A DNA stretch of 61,585 nucleotides, from the NCBI GenBank assembly GCA_016871755.1, contig VHCJ01000017.1, positions 1 to 61,585 on the forward strand. Reading direction: 5' to 3'. This DNA is from Verrucomicrobiota bacterium. GTDB lineage: Bacteria > Verrucomicrobiota > Verrucomicrobiia > Opitutales > Opitutaceae. Numbering within the stretch: the stretch's first letter is position 1; every line of letters begins with the position of its first letter. Below, in pieces: positions 50,224 to 60,900 of this stretch. The notes beneath the pieces are model-generated. The model did not search any database and had not been told where the DNA came from. It saw only the letters and a program-made list of their open reading frames with translations. Both the position numbers and the translations under genes were made by a program.

Positions 50224-53200
50224 TCAGCGCTTCATCAGGGTCTCGTCAAGATTGAGCAGGACATTGGCCACGGCGGTCCACGCGGCGAGGGTGGGGGCGG
50301 GCAGGTGGGAGGGCGGTGGACGCTCCGCGTTGGCGACGAACGCCGACGCCCGCCCCGGATCGGCGGTGTACGAGGCGAGGGTATCGGCGAACAAGGTCTC
50401 AAGCGCGCGCAGTTCCGCCGCCGTCGGGGGGCGGACGAGGACGCGCTCGAAACCGAGACGGATGCCGTCGGCCGGGTGGGGTCCCGCGTCCGCCAGCGAG
50501 GCACCGAGGGCCTGGGCGGCCTCGACGTAGACGGGATCGTTCATGGTCACAAGCGCCTGCAAGGGGGTGTTGCTGCGGTCGCGGCGGAGCGTGCAGACCT
50601 CGCGGTTCGGCGCGTCAAAGGCCGCCATCGATGGGTAGGGACTGCTGCGCCGCCATTCGGTGTAGAGGCCACGGCGCAGGCGGCCTTCGCCGACATCGGT
50701 CTTCCAGTCCAGCGTGGCGCCGAAGGCGGCGTTGAGTCCGGAGACCGGCTGGTAGGGGCGGGAGGACGGACCGTGGCTGCGCGGACTGAGCAGGCCGCTG
50801 ACCGCGAGCGCCTGGTCGCGGATCATTTCCGCGCTGAGGCGGAAGCGCGGGCCGCGGGAGACGAGGCGATTCTCCGGATCGGCGGCCAGCGCCTCCGGGG
50901 TCACCCGGGCGCTCTGCCGGTAGGCGGCGGAGGTGACGAGCAGGCGGAGGAAGGCCTTCTGGTCCCAGCCGAGCCGGATGAACTCGGTCGCCAGCCAGTC
51001 GAGCAGTTCCGGATGCGTCGGGGCATCGCCCTGGGAGCCAAACTCCTCGGTGGTGCGGACGATGCCGATGCCGAAGATGGATTCCCAGAGCCGGTTTGCC
51101 TGCACGCGGGCGGTGAGCGGATTCTCGGGGCTGACCAGCCAGTGGGCGAGGGCGAGGCGATCCGCCGGGCGGTCGGGTGTGAGGGCGGGGAAGACGGCGG
51201 GGACGCCGGGCTTCACCTCGTCGCCGAGTTCCCGGAAGTTGCCGCGCAGCTGCACATGAGTCGTGCGCTGCTTACCGGCGGGCAGTTCGCGCATGACGAG
51301 GGTGGAGTTGACCGGCATGTCCTTGAGGGAACGGTTCAGGTCCGCGATCCGGGCCTGATCCGCGGCGAACGCCGGGGAGACCGCCAGCGCGTAGTGCTCG
51401 AGAATCGTGCGGCGTTCCGCGTCGGTGCGTGACGAGACCGGGACGCGGAGGGCGGCGAGCGCGGCGGCCGGGGTGTGGATCTGCTCGGCCACGCGTGGCT
51501 CGGTCGAATGGGTGACCCGGAAATGATTCAGAGTCGCCTTCGGCAGGTCGGAGGCCTGTTCGAGGGTGACCACCAGCGATTCACCGGGGCCGAGGACCAC
51601 CGGCTTGGCGGGCTCGAGGTAGAGCTGGTGAGCCTCGGTCAGCGCGCCGCCGTTGCCCCAGCCCTTGCGCGTCGCGGTGCGCTTCCGCGGGTTGGGACGC
51701 TTGGGCTCGGCATCGGTGATGATGTAGGACTCGTCGAACTCGGGGTCGGCGTAGCTGGCGGTGACGCGGGCGATGCGGACGTCGATCGGATCGCTCATGC
51801 GGTGCTCCCGGGTGGGGCGCGGGGCTTCGCGGCCCATCTGGGCCCAGACCGGTCGGCGGTCCTCGTCGAGCACCACGACCCGGATCCACCCCGGCGTGGA
51901 CTCGGCGCCGGTCCGTCCCCAGAGGACCACGCGTTCGACCTCTCGGGTGGCTCCGAGGTCGACCTCCCACCAGGCATCGTCGTTCGGGGCGGTGAGGGCG
52001 ACGGATCCCTGCGTAAAGTCGCCATCGGTCCGGCCGTCGATCGCGCGTGCGGCCACGGCGCCGTCGGCGACGGAGGTCTGGTAGGCCCGGCCCTCGCGGG
52101 CGAGGTTGCGGCCCTCGCCAAAGACCTCGACCTCGGCGAGCGGCAGCGTGCGGTTCGGACCGGGCAGTTCGACCCGGACGTAGCGGGCCGGCCGCGCGGT
52201 GGGGCCCTTCACGCCGAGGCGGGCTCGCGTGACGACGAAGCGCCCGTCGGCCGCCCCGGCGCCGCCGCCCGGCAGCGACGCGTGCGGGAGCGCCTCGACT
52301 TGGACGGCGGTGACCGCCTGGCCGGGCGCAGTCGTGAGCTCGACCGCAACCGTTTCCTTGGCTTCTCCGGTCGGTACGAGGATGCGGGCTTCGGAGTCGA
52401 TCGCGGGCGAGGCCTTGCCGGAAGCGAATGTGAGGGCCTTCGGGGCGACGGCCTGCCAGGACGGTTGCGCGGGGAACGCGGCGGCCCAGTCCGCGGCGGC
52501 CGATGCGTGGGCGGGCGCGGCGGTGAGGATGCGGCGGTGGGCATCCTCGATCTGGCGTTTCCACTGGACCCGGAGACTCTCCTGCTCGGCGGTGTAGAAG
52601 TCCACGAAGGGCGCTTCATCGTCGCGGTCTGCGTCCTCCGTCTGGTTGAGGATGGCGTAGAACTGGAAATACTCGGTGAGCGTGAAGGGGTCGTACTTGT
52701 GGGTGTGGCACTGGGCGCACGCCATGGAGGAACCCATCCAGACGGCGAACGTGGTGTTGACGCGGTCGACGACGGCGACGGAACGAAACTCCTCGTCATC
52801 CGTTCCCCCCTCCGTGTTGTTCATCGTATTGCGGTGGAATCCGGTCGCGTACACTTGCTCCGGCGTTGGATTTGGCAGGAGGTCCCCGGCGATTTGCTCC
52901 ACCGTGAATTGATCGAACGGGATGTTGCGGTTGAACGCATCGATCACGTAGTCGCGGTAGCGCCAGATGGACCGGGGCTGATCGTCTGCGTAGCCGCGCG
53001 AGTCGGCGTAGCGCGCTAGGTCCAGCCAGGAACGAGCCCAGTGCTCGCCGTAGGCCGGTCGGGCGAGTTGGGTGTCGACAAAACGCTCGTAGGCGTCGGG
53101 CCGCGGATCGGTGACGAAGGCTTCCACCTCGGCCGGCGTGGGTGGCAGGCCGGTGAGGTCGAGGGCAACGCGGCGGGCGAGCGCGCGGCGATCGGCTTCG

Positions 53201-53727
53201 GGCTGCGGCTTGAGTTGGGCGGCCTCGAGGCGGGCCAGAATGAACCGGTCGATCGGCGTGCGCGCCCAGTCCCCTTGTTGGACCGCGGGAGGCTCGGGCC
53301 GCTTTGGTGCCTCGTAGGCCCAGTGCTGGGCGTAGGAGCCTCCTTGGGCGATCCAGCGCCGCAGCAGGTCCGCCTCGGCCGGGGTGACCGACTTGCCGGT
53401 CTTGCGCGGGGGCATGACCTCGTCCTCATCAGCCGAGAGCACACGCTTGAGCAACTCGCTCTGATCGGGATTCCCCGGCACCAACGCGTGGTAGCCACCG
53501 AGATCCTCGCGGGCACCGGCGAATGTGTCGAGGCGCAGTCCGTCGTTGCCGCCCTTCCGCTCCGCCTCGTCGGGGCCGTGGCACCAGAAGCAGTTGTTGG
53601 AAAGGATGGGGCGGATGTCGCGGTTGAAGTCGATCGGCTTCTCCGGCGTGGCGACGGCACTCAAGCCGCCGGTCACGAACAACGCGAGTGCAGCCAAGCT
53701 CCGGGGACGTGCAAAGGGGGAGGGCAT
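50224..53727 (-). CDS. secreted PSCyt1/PSCyt2 (DUF1549, DUF1553) cytochrome-like protein
   Basis: 1167 residues from the ATG at 53727, with a signal peptide (MPSPFARPRSLAALALFVTG). The first haem-like motif C-F-W-C-H lies in the PSCyt1 domain at about 50, and a second C-A-Q-C-H in the PSCyt2/DUF1549 domain at about 350. A carbohydrate-binding F5/8-type beta region is plausible about 540-680 ('NDDAWWEVDLGATREVERVV', 'LWGRTGAESTPGWIRVVVLD'). The C-terminal third is DUF1553 ('NPLTARVQANRLWESIFGIG', 'TPLQALVTMNDPVYVEAAQA'). Role unknown, possibly electron transfer linked to polysaccharide breakdown. Confidence 0.93.
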   Translation of the reverse strand: MPSPFARPRSLAALALFVTGGLSAVATPEKPIDFNRDIRPILSNNCFWCHGPDEAERKGGNDGLRLDTFAGAREDLGGYHALVPGNPDQSELLKRVLSADEDEVMPPRKTGKSVTPAEADLLRRWIAQGGSYAQHWAYEAPKRPEPPAVQQGDWARTPIDRFILARLEAAQLKPQPEADRRALARRVALDLTGLPPTPAEVEAFVTDPRPDAYERFVDTQLARPAYGEHWARSWLDLARYADSRGYADDQPRSIWRYRDYVIDAFNRNIPFDQFTVEQIAGDLLPNPTPEQVYATGFHRNTMNNTEGGTDDEEFRSVAVVDRVNTTFAVWMGSSMACAQCHTHKYDPFTLTEYFQFYAILNQTEDADRDDEAPFVDFYTAEQESLRVQWKRQIEDAHRRILTAAPAHASAAADWAAAFPAQPSWQAVAPKALTFASGKASPAIDSEARILVPTGEAKETVAVELTTAPGQAVTAVQVEALPHASLPGGGAGAADGRFVVTRARLGVKGPTARPARYVRVELPGPNRTLPLAEVEVFGEGRNLAREGRAYQTSVADGAVAARAIDGRTDGDFTQGSVALTAPNDDAWWEVDLGATREVERVVLWGRTGAESTPGWIRVVVLDEDRRPVWAQMGREAPRPTREHRMSDPIDVRIARVTASYADPEFDESYIITDAEPKRPNPRKRTATRKGWGNGGALTEAHQLYLEPAKPVVLGPGESLVVTLEQASDLPKATLNHFRVTHSTEPRVAEQIHTPAAALAALRVPVSSRTDAERRTILEHYALAVSPAFAADQARIADLNRSLKDMPVNSTLVMRELPAGKQRTTHVQLRGNFRELGDEVKPGVPAVFPALTPDRPADRLALAHWLVSPENPLTARVQANRLWESIFGIGIVRTTEEFGSQGDAPTHPELLDWLATEFIRLGWDQKAFLRLLVTSAAYRQSARVTPEALAADPENRLVSRGPRFRLSAEMIRDQALAVSGLLSPRSHGPSSRPYQPVSGLNAAFGATLDWKTDVGEGRLRRGLYTEWRRSSPYPSMAAFDAPNREVCTLRRDRSNTPLQALVTMNDPVYVEAAQALGASLADAGPHPADGIRLGFERVLVRPPTAAELRALETLFADTLASYTADPGRASAFVANAERPPPSHLPAPTLAAWTAVANVLLNLDETLMKR

Positions 53728-53944
53728 GACGGGGAAGCAGATGGCGCCGCCGATGGGTCGGGCTCGCCAGTCGCCCCTACTTTGGATTCCACCCGCGAAA
53801 CTGGCAAGTCGCACCGGCGGTGATTTTCATCGATGCGATGATATTTCATCGCGATCGCGGGTGCGCGTACCGCAACGACCGCTGCGGTTTGTTCTCCCGA
53901 GTCGCGCCCGTGCTGTGCACCGCGCGTTGGGTGGAGGTCCGTGC

Positions 53945-54616
53945 GGGTCGGCCGTCCCCGCCCTGCGCGGGCTCTACTTCTTCGGCGACATCCCGAGAGG
54001 GCGGATGTTCTACATCAAGGCCGATGCCATCACCCCTGGCAGCCAGACAACCGTTTACGAGCTGGGACTCACGCGCAACCGCACCGACGTCAAGCTGACG
54101 GCGCTTGCGGGGACGACGCGGGCCGACGTGCGCTTCGGCATCGATCTGGACGGCGAGGTCTACGTCATGACCAAGGGTGACGGGCGCATCCGCCGCGTTG
54201 CCGCCGTCCCCGCGCCCCCGGCCGTGACCGGGCGGATGATCAACGTCTCGACGCGTGGGCGCGTCGAGACGGGCGATCGCATCCTGATCGCCGGCTTCGT
54301 CGTCGAAGGCGGACCGCGCCGCGTCGTGATCCGCGGCGTCGGTCCGGCTCTGGGCAACCTCGCGGTCGCCGACTTCCTCGTGGATCCGGAAATCATCGTC
54401 CTGCGCGGCTCGACGGTGGTGGCGACGAACGACAACTGGGGACAGGGCGTGAACGCCGCTTCGTTTGCCGCGACCTCGGGAGCGTTCCCGTATGCGGCGG
54501 GGAGTGCCGACGCCGGCCTGCTGCTCGATCTCGACGCCGGAGCCTACACCGTGCAGCTGCGCGGGCGGAACGGGGGGACCGGCGTCGCCCTCGTCGAGGT
54601 GTATGAGGCGCGTTGA
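53945..54616 (+). pseudogene. truncated PQQ-type sugar dehydrogenase remnant carrying an LSTR-type surface domain
   Basis: The homology begins abruptly at 'GSAVPALRGLYFFGDIPRGR', the C-terminal part of secreted glucose/sorbosone dehydrogenase-like propellers, then 'FGIDLDGEVYVMTKGDGRIR'. After this comes a complete LSTR-type module ('INVSTRGRVETGDRILIAGF' ... 'TNDNWGQG' ... 'VALVEVYEAR'). No catalytic N-terminal part and no signal peptide precede it; upstream in-frame sequence has shadow composition. An in-frame ATG at 54005 could yield 203 residues. It looks like the 3' remains of a larger gene. It abuts the GH130 gene. Confidence 0.65.
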
Positions 54617-54669
54617 TCCGCCTCGCTCCGCGCGCCCGTACCCACCGCTCCCTCACCGTTTTCTCCGTC

Positions 54670-55704
54670 ATGATCTCCCCCGCTGACTTTCAACTGGCTC
54701 GTCATCCGCAGCCGATCCTTTCCCCGAATCCCGCCCGGGACTGGGAATCCCTCGTCACCACCAACCCTGGGGCGTGGCATGACGAGGAGACCGGGGAGAC
54801 GCTGCTGCTCTACCGGGCGGCCGGCGACGACGCCGAACATCGGGTGCACCTCGCGATCGCCCGCAGCCGCGATGGACGCACCTTCGTGCGCGACTCCGGG
54901 GGGCCCGCTGCCTCGCCGATCCCGCTTACTCCCGATGGCGGATGTCTCGAGGATCCTCGAATCATCAAGATCGGCGACTGGTATTACGTGACGGTGGCCT
55001 CGCGGGCGTTCCCGCCGGGGCGTTACTGGGACGAGAAGGCGCTCGCGGCCCGGCCGCACCTGCAGTTTCCCAGTCACTTCCCCGCCGCGTTGCGGCAGAA
55101 CCTCACCTCAACGCACCTGTTCCTGACGCAGGATTTCCGGGAGTGGATCCGGGCCGGTCGCCTGACGGACCCCTCGCTGGACGAGCGCGACGTGGTCATC
55201 TTTCCGGACAAGGTGGGCGGCAAGTGGATCACGCTGCACCGGCCGATGCAGTGGCATGGACAGGGATTCCCCAACGCGCAGCCGGCCATCTGGATCGCGG
55301 CCACCGACGACCTGCTCGGCTGGAAGCAACTGCACCTGCTGGCCAAGGCCGAGTACGACTGGGAGCGCAAAGTCGGAGCCAACAATCCCCCGCTGCGCAC
55401 GCCCCATGGCTGGCTGCAGATCTACCATGCCGTGGGCGATGACCGGCACTACCGACTGGGAGCGCTGCTGCTGGATCTTGAGAATCCCTTCAAGGTGACC
55501 CATCGCACGCGGCGCCCCATCTTCGAGCCGCAGGCCACTTGGGAGACAAAGGGACTGTACAACGGCGTGTGCTTCCCGTGCGGTCACGCCGTGATCGGCG
55601 GGGTGTACCACCTCTACTACGGCAGCGGCGACGTCGTGTGCGGGCTGGCGACGGCTCCCCTCGATGGCTTGATCGAGTGCCTGCTGCGTCAACCCGTCGC
55701 TTGA
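54670..55704 (+). CDS. glycoside hydrolase/phosphorylase family 130 protein
   Basis: 344 residues. Five-bladed propeller family acting on beta-mannosides by phosphorolysis or hydrolysis. Seen: 'LSPNPARDWESLVTTNPGAW', 'DGGCLEDPRIIKIGDWYYVT' (the family ED-P-R motif), 'RDVVIFPDKVGGKWITLHRP', 'IWIAATDDLLGWKQLHLLAK', 'GANNPPLRTPHGWLQIYHAV' and 'IGGVYHLYYGSGDVVCGLAT'. It has no signal peptide, so it is cytoplasmic. The ATG at 54670 (MISPADFQLARHPQPIL) is used; it begins inside the trailing part of the remnant gene's neighbourhood but does not overlap it. Exact substrate not predictable. Confidence 0.88.
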   Translation: MISPADFQLARHPQPILSPNPARDWESLVTTNPGAWHDEETGETLLLYRAAGDDAEHRVHLAIARSRDGRTFVRDSGGPAASPIPLTPDGGCLEDPRIIKIGDWYYVTVASRAFPPGRYWDEKALAARPHLQFPSHFPAALRQNLTSTHLFLTQDFREWIRAGRLTDPSLDERDVVIFPDKVGGKWITLHRPMQWHGQGFPNAQPAIWIAATDDLLGWKQLHLLAKAEYDWERKVGANNPPLRTPHGWLQIYHAVGDDRHYRLGALLLDLENPFKVTHRTRRPIFEPQATWETKGLYNGVCFPCGHAVIGGVYHLYYGSGDVVCGLATAPLDGLIECLLRQPVA

Positions 55705-55801
55705 TCGCGCGGGGTGGACCGGTGCAGCGGCGAACGGGGCCCGACTGTTGCCGGCCGGCCGCGCGGACGTGGCCGGCTCTGGCGCACGAGGCCCCGGCGG
55801 G

Positions 55802-56392
55802 CTAGAAGTTGCGCGGCCACGGCGCCCACTCGGCGTCGTCATCGGTGCCGAAGCGGCGGTCCGGTCCGGCGGACCGGATTTCCATCTGCAGGCGACTGAG
55901 CACGTGGAAGCGGAACGGCGTGCCCCAGCGGTCGCAGAGTTCCCCGCGGGCGTTAAGGGCCGGGTGATCCGCTGGAACGAAGGCGTAGCCGAGCGAGTTG
56001 GCGCCGGTCAGGGCGGCGGTGATTTCACGGTTGTCGCCGATCGGAATGCCCGCGTCGCGGTAGTGGGTCAGCCAGGCCGAGAATACCTCGTTCAGGAGCT
56101 GGAGATCGTTCGCGATGGTCCCGCGGGGATCGTTGAGTCCGTCGACCAGTTCGCTGCGCGGTTCCGCGGCCCGCGGGGCGACGTCAGGCGCCGGGGTGGG
56201 TGCCGTGCCCAGCGTCACCGTGGCGGTGCGCGGCGTCGACTCTCCGGAGGGGGTTGACCGGTCGGTCGCAGCCTTCGGCCCGGCGGAGGGCGGCGGTGCG
56301 GGTTCACGCGTGAACCAGAGCGCCACGAGGACGAGCGCGCATGCGAGCGCGAGCGCGCCGGCCAGAGGCAGTCGGGAGGGACGATGCTGCAT
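55802..56392 (-). CDS. membrane-anchored protein with pseudopilin-like C-terminus
   Basis: 196 residues. One N-terminal hydrophobic helix (about 8-27) after a basic start, a Pro/Ala/Thr-rich stretch (28-75), then a folded part ending 'LCDRWGTPFRFHVLSRLQME' and 'IRSAGPDRRFGTDDDAEW'. The 'D.WG.P..' and 'S.G.D..FGTDDD' pieces match the C-terminus of GspG-type major pseudopilins, but the N-terminal prepilin cleavage motif is missing. Such genes occur beside DUF1501/DUF1800 pairs in this group. It lies directly downstream of the DUF1501 gene. Confidence 0.65.
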   Translation of the reverse strand: MQHRPSRLPLAGALALACALVLVALWFTREPAPPPSAGPKAATDRSTPSGESTPRTATVTLGTAPTPAPDVAPRAAEPRSELVDGLNDPRGTIANDLQLLNEVFSAWLTHYRDAGIPIGDNREITAALTGANSLGYAFVPADHPALNARGELCDRWGTPFRFHVLSRLQMEIRSAGPDRRFGTDDDAEWAPWPRNF

Positions 56393-56452
56393 GGCGGGCG
56401 GTGGCGCGGGCCGCCGGGCTTCGGACGGAGGACGCGGTCGAGCGGACGGCGC

Positions 56453-57910
56453 TCAGGCCTTCATGAAGCCGAGGTCTGGCTTCGCGAAACGGCCGAGGTT
56501 CGGGAAGACGAGGGGGAGGTCGGTTGCGCTGACCCCGAACCACCTTGCCAGCGTGGCGCTGTACTCGTCGACGCTGGTCGAGGGAATCCACATCCCGCGG
56601 GACCCGGCGTCATCCGGACCCCGGATGGTGAAGTCGGGCATCGTGCCGTAGATGCTGCCGCCGTTGACGGCGCCGCCGACGATGAAGTGGTGGGAGCCCC
56701 ACGCGTGATCGGAGCCGTCGCCGTTGGTGTCGAAGGTGCGCCCGAAGTCGGAGGCGGTGAAGGTCGTCACCTGATTCTCGGCGCCGATGGTGCCGAGCGC
56801 GCGGTAGAAGGCGTTGATGGAACGGCTGACGTCGTTGAGCAGGGTGGCGTGGGCGCCGCTGGAGCGCTGGCCGACGTTGAGTTGGTTGTCGTGGAGGTCC
56901 CAGCCGCCGATGCGGGCGAAGAAGACCTGACGCTTGAGTCCGAGCGCCCCCTGCGCGTTGACCAGCCGCGCGATCATGTGCAGTTGCTGGGACAGGTTGG
57001 TGTTCATGCCGGCGAACTGCGCCTGGAACGGACTCGTCCCGGTGATCACTGAGGACAGGAAAGTGCTGTCGTCGATCGCCTCCTTGGTGAGGCCGGCGAA
57101 AGCGGTCTCGAAGAGGTTGCGGTTCTGCGCGGTGAGAAGGTCGGTCAGCGCGGCGGTGCGGACGCCGTTTACGGATGTGCCGGAGCCGGAGCCGGTGAGG
57201 CTGGGCACGGCGTTGGTGCCGACCGCGTATTGGGAGACGGTGCGGCCGACCTGGAAGAAATTCTGCCCGGCGAGGGTGATCGCCATCGAGACGCGGTTAT
57301 TGGCGTTGAGCGCGTTGGTGAGGTCGGCGACGCGCCCGCCCCAGCCGCTGGCGAACGCCCGGTCGGGCACGCTCGACTGCCACTCGATCTGCTGATCGTT
57401 GTGGGAGAACAGGGCGGGCGGGAGGGGCACGGACCGGGCGGTGTACTGGGCCTTGGTGGTGGGGTAGACGAGGGTGCCGACGTTGCCGAGGATCGCGACC
57501 TTGCCCTGATCGTACATTGCCTTGAGGTCGGCCATGGCCGGATGCATGCCGAAACGGCGGCCGTCGGCCACGGTTCCGGCGAGCGGCAGCAGATCGGCCT
57601 GCGGGATCGCGAGCGCGCCGCGGCCAGTGGCGTACTGGCCGTGCGTGGAGGCGTCGAGCGGCACGATCATGTTGTTGGCGTCGTTGCCGCCGGCGAGGAA
57701 CAGGCACACCAGTGCCTTGTAGTCCGACTGCGGTGCGCCGGCCATGCGGGGGCCGGCCGGGGTGAAGGCACTGCCGGTGTCAGCCACGGCTCCCAGCATC
57801 CGCAACTGGGCGAGTTGGGAGAGCAGGCCGGTGGCGGTGACGGCGGCGCAACACGAACCAAGGAAGCGGCGCCGGGACGGATCGTACAGACGGGAGGAGG
57901 ATGGGTTCAT
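56453..57910 (-). CDS. DUF1501 protein with Tat signal, paired with DUF1800
   Basis: 485 residues. Twin-arginine signal 'DPSRRRFLGSCCAAVTATGL'. DUF1501 domain with 'LVCLFLAGGNDANNMIVPLD', 'DLKAMYDQGKVAILGNVGTL', 'WGGRVADLTNALNANNRVSM', 'VFFARIGGWDLHDNQLNVGQ', 'QVTTFTASDFGRTFDTNGDG' and 'DHAWGSHHFIVGGAVNGGSI'. It starts 18 bp after the DUF1800 gene and is surely co-expressed with it. The reaction is unknown; the fold is related to the alkaline phosphatase/sulfatase superfamily. Confidence 0.93.
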   Translation of the reverse strand: MNPSSSRLYDPSRRRFLGSCCAAVTATGLLSQLAQLRMLGAVADTGSAFTPAGPRMAGAPQSDYKALVCLFLAGGNDANNMIVPLDASTHGQYATGRGALAIPQADLLPLAGTVADGRRFGMHPAMADLKAMYDQGKVAILGNVGTLVYPTTKAQYTARSVPLPPALFSHNDQQIEWQSSVPDRAFASGWGGRVADLTNALNANNRVSMAITLAGQNFFQVGRTVSQYAVGTNAVPSLTGSGSGTSVNGVRTAALTDLLTAQNRNLFETAFAGLTKEAIDDSTFLSSVITGTSPFQAQFAGMNTNLSQQLHMIARLVNAQGALGLKRQVFFARIGGWDLHDNQLNVGQRSSGAHATLLNDVSRSINAFYRALGTIGAENQVTTFTASDFGRTFDTNGDGSDHAWGSHHFIVGGAVNGGSIYGTMPDFTIRGPDDAGSRGMWIPSTSVDEYSATLARWFGVSATDLPLVFPNLGRFAKPDLGFMKA

Positions 57911-57928
57911 GGCGGGCGGTGGGGTCGG

Positions 57929-60900
57929 TTACTTCTGGATGGCGCCGGCGGGCGAGGAGACGATGAGGTAGGCGGCGGATCGCACCCGTTCGAGGCGGGT
58001 GGCGTCGCTGGTGGCGGGCATGGCGGTGATGGCTTGGGTGATCCGGTCGGTGGTGGCCTTGGGCAGGGCGCCCGACGCCAGGTGCAGCCCGAGTCGCTCG
58101 ACGAGGGCGGCCGGCGTGTTGGCGAGGCTGAGCATGGCGGCGTCGAAGCGCACGCCCACCGTCTGGTTGTCGGTGTCGGTGACCGCGGCGCGGGTGGCGT
58201 AGATCTGGTTCCAGAGGAAGTTCGGGACCGTCATCGCCGTGGTGTCGTTGAGAATCTGATACTCCGGCGCGTACAGGCCGGCCCCGGCGAGAAGGCCGGG
58301 TTGAACGTAGTCCGGTTCGAAGAAGTTGAACACCGTCGGCGCGCGCATCGGGGTCTGGGCCAGACTCGGGTCGGTCTGCCCGGCGAGGTAGGGGATGCGG
58401 CCGCTGTTGGATCCGGCGCCGAGCCCGCGCGCGAGGGCGGTGGCGCGGAGGATGGGCTCGCGCAGCTTGCCGAAGCTGGCCGACTCGAGCATCTGGGGTG
58501 AGCGGGCCTCGTAGTCGGTGAGGATCGCCCGGACCACGGCACCAAGGTCGCCCCGGATCCCATTGCCATTGTCGGCAAAGACCCGTCCCACCCGGTAGAC
58601 GTAGCCGGGGCTGGGGTTGCTGGTGACGAGGCGCTGGATGAGCTGGCGCCCGATGAACACGCCCGTGTTCGGGTGCTGGAAGAGCGCGTCGAGCGTGTCG
58701 GCGAGATCCTTCTGCGCGGTCTGGCCGGCCGGCAGGACCCGGCCGCCGACGATCGTCTTGGCCGAGACGTCGTGGAACGCCGCGTAGGCCTGCATCGGAC
58801 GGAGGTAGTTCGCGCCGCCGCCGGTGAAGTTGGGATTGGCCGCCGTGGAGGCGTAGGACCAGCCGGTGAAGACCTTCGCGGTCTCCGAGATTGTCTTTTG
58901 GTCGTAGGTGGGGATCGGCGCGCCGGTGGGATCGAGCTTCAGCGATCCATCGGGATGCAGTTGGTTGATCCCGATCGTGAAGAGCTGCATCACCTCGCGG
59001 GCATAGTTCTCGTCGGGGAAGCTCGTCTGGACACCCTGGGCATTGTAGGTGCCATTCCGGTTGCGCAGGTGACTCAGGTACACGCCCATGGCGGGACTGA
59101 GCGTGACCTCTTCGAGGAGCGTGCGGAAGTTGCCGAACGCGTTCTTCGCGAGGAGATCGTAGTAGAACGCGAGTGCGGAGGGCTGGTAGGTGAGGACCGC
59201 GTTGTTCTCCGAGACGACGAAGATTTGGCTGAGCGCGAAGGCCACCCGCTGGCGGAGCTGGTCCGGGCCCTCGACAGCGATCTTCCACCACGCCGCCTGG
59301 CGGTTGGAGTGGGTGAGTTGCGCGTTGCCGGCCGGTTTGCTGAACGTGATGAAGTCCGCGTCCGTGGCCGCGTCATGGGATGACGGAGCGATGGCCATCT
59401 GGCTGGTGATCCACTGGTCGAGCGCGGCCGGCGTCTTGTCGGTCAACGCCGTGATCGCTTCCGTCGTGGGCCCGAACGTCGCCTGCGTGAGGAAGCGCGC
59501 GGCGTCGGAGGGGGTGAGCGCAGCGCTGGAGACGGCCGGCGGCGCGGCGGGCGGAGTGAACGCGAGGGAACCGGTGGTGCGGACGAACGACCCGCGGAGT
59601 TCGCCGGTCGGAGCGTTGGCGGTCTCGATCGCGATGAACACCCGGCCCTCGCGGATGGCGTTGACGATGTCGCCGCCCGACAGATTGCCGCTCGGGGAGA
59701 TGGCCCATCGCAGCCCGGAGATCTGACCGGTGGGCAACTGCAGGAGGTCCACGCCGACCTGGCCCGGTTCGCCGAGCCGGACGTAGGCGAGGGTCTGCGC
59801 GGAGCTGAGGCCGTTGAAGCTGACGTTGATCACCGCATAACGGTTGTCGCTGCTGAGTTGGAGTGAGGCGGAGCCGGAGGCGGTGGAACCGGTGACGCTG
59901 CTGGGCACGCGCAGGGTTGAGCTGTAGAGCGTGCCGGGGTTGTAGAAGATCGTCGCGCTGGCGAAGTTGCTCGATCCCACCGAGTAGGCCGGTCCATTGG
60001 CGAGGGTGAGGACGACCGACTTGTTCGGGGTCATTCCCGAGGATGCATCTTTGACCACGGGCGTGAGGGTGACGGTGGCGCTCTCCGCGCCGGCCGGGAT
60101 GGTGACCGAGCCAGTGAGGGGGCGGTAGTCGGACTCGCTGGTCGCGGAGCCTGCCGTGGTGAAGTAGACGGTGAGCGGGGCGTTGGTCGGGCCCGTGCGC
60201 GAAACGGTGAAGACTGCGGGCGGCGCATTCAGCGTGTCGGTGGAGGCCACGGAGGCGGCGATGGCAACGGAGGGCCGCTGTTCGGTGGTGAGGTCGTAGA
60301 GCTCGACCAGCGCCAGACCGGTCGCGCCGTTGACCCCGGACACCTGGACGCTGTAGCTGCCGGGGGCGAGTTCCGCGAGCAGTGAGGCGTCGCGCGAACC
60401 GGCGGCGAAGGCGAAGGCTCCGGCGCGGGTCGACGCCGCGCTCATCGCTGCGGCGCTGACGGAGCCCCAGTTGTCGTTGGTCGCGACGGCGACGTTGGCT
60501 CTGTTCAGCACCGAGATGGTGGGGTCAGCGAGCGTGTCGCTGAGTCCGAAGTTGGAAAGTGCCGGACCCGCGGCGCGAACCAGCAACTGGCGGGTACCGG
60601 AGCCGGGAGCGACGACGATGCCCGTGATCAGGATCCCGCTGCCGGTGCCGACCATGGCGCGGGTGGAGAGGTTGATCAGCCGCGACGAACCGCTCACGTC
60701 GTAAACCTCAAGCAGAGAGATGCCCGTCCTTGCCGTACCCAAGCCCGTTACCTGAGCCGTGTAACCGCCGGGGGGAAGGGTGAGCAGGATCGCCGCATCG
60801 CGGCTGTTGGCGGTGAACGGAAAGGCGCCGACCGTGGTGAGCGTGCCGGTGCCACCGATGCTCGTGGCCGACCAGTTGTCGTTCACGCCGATCGATTTGT

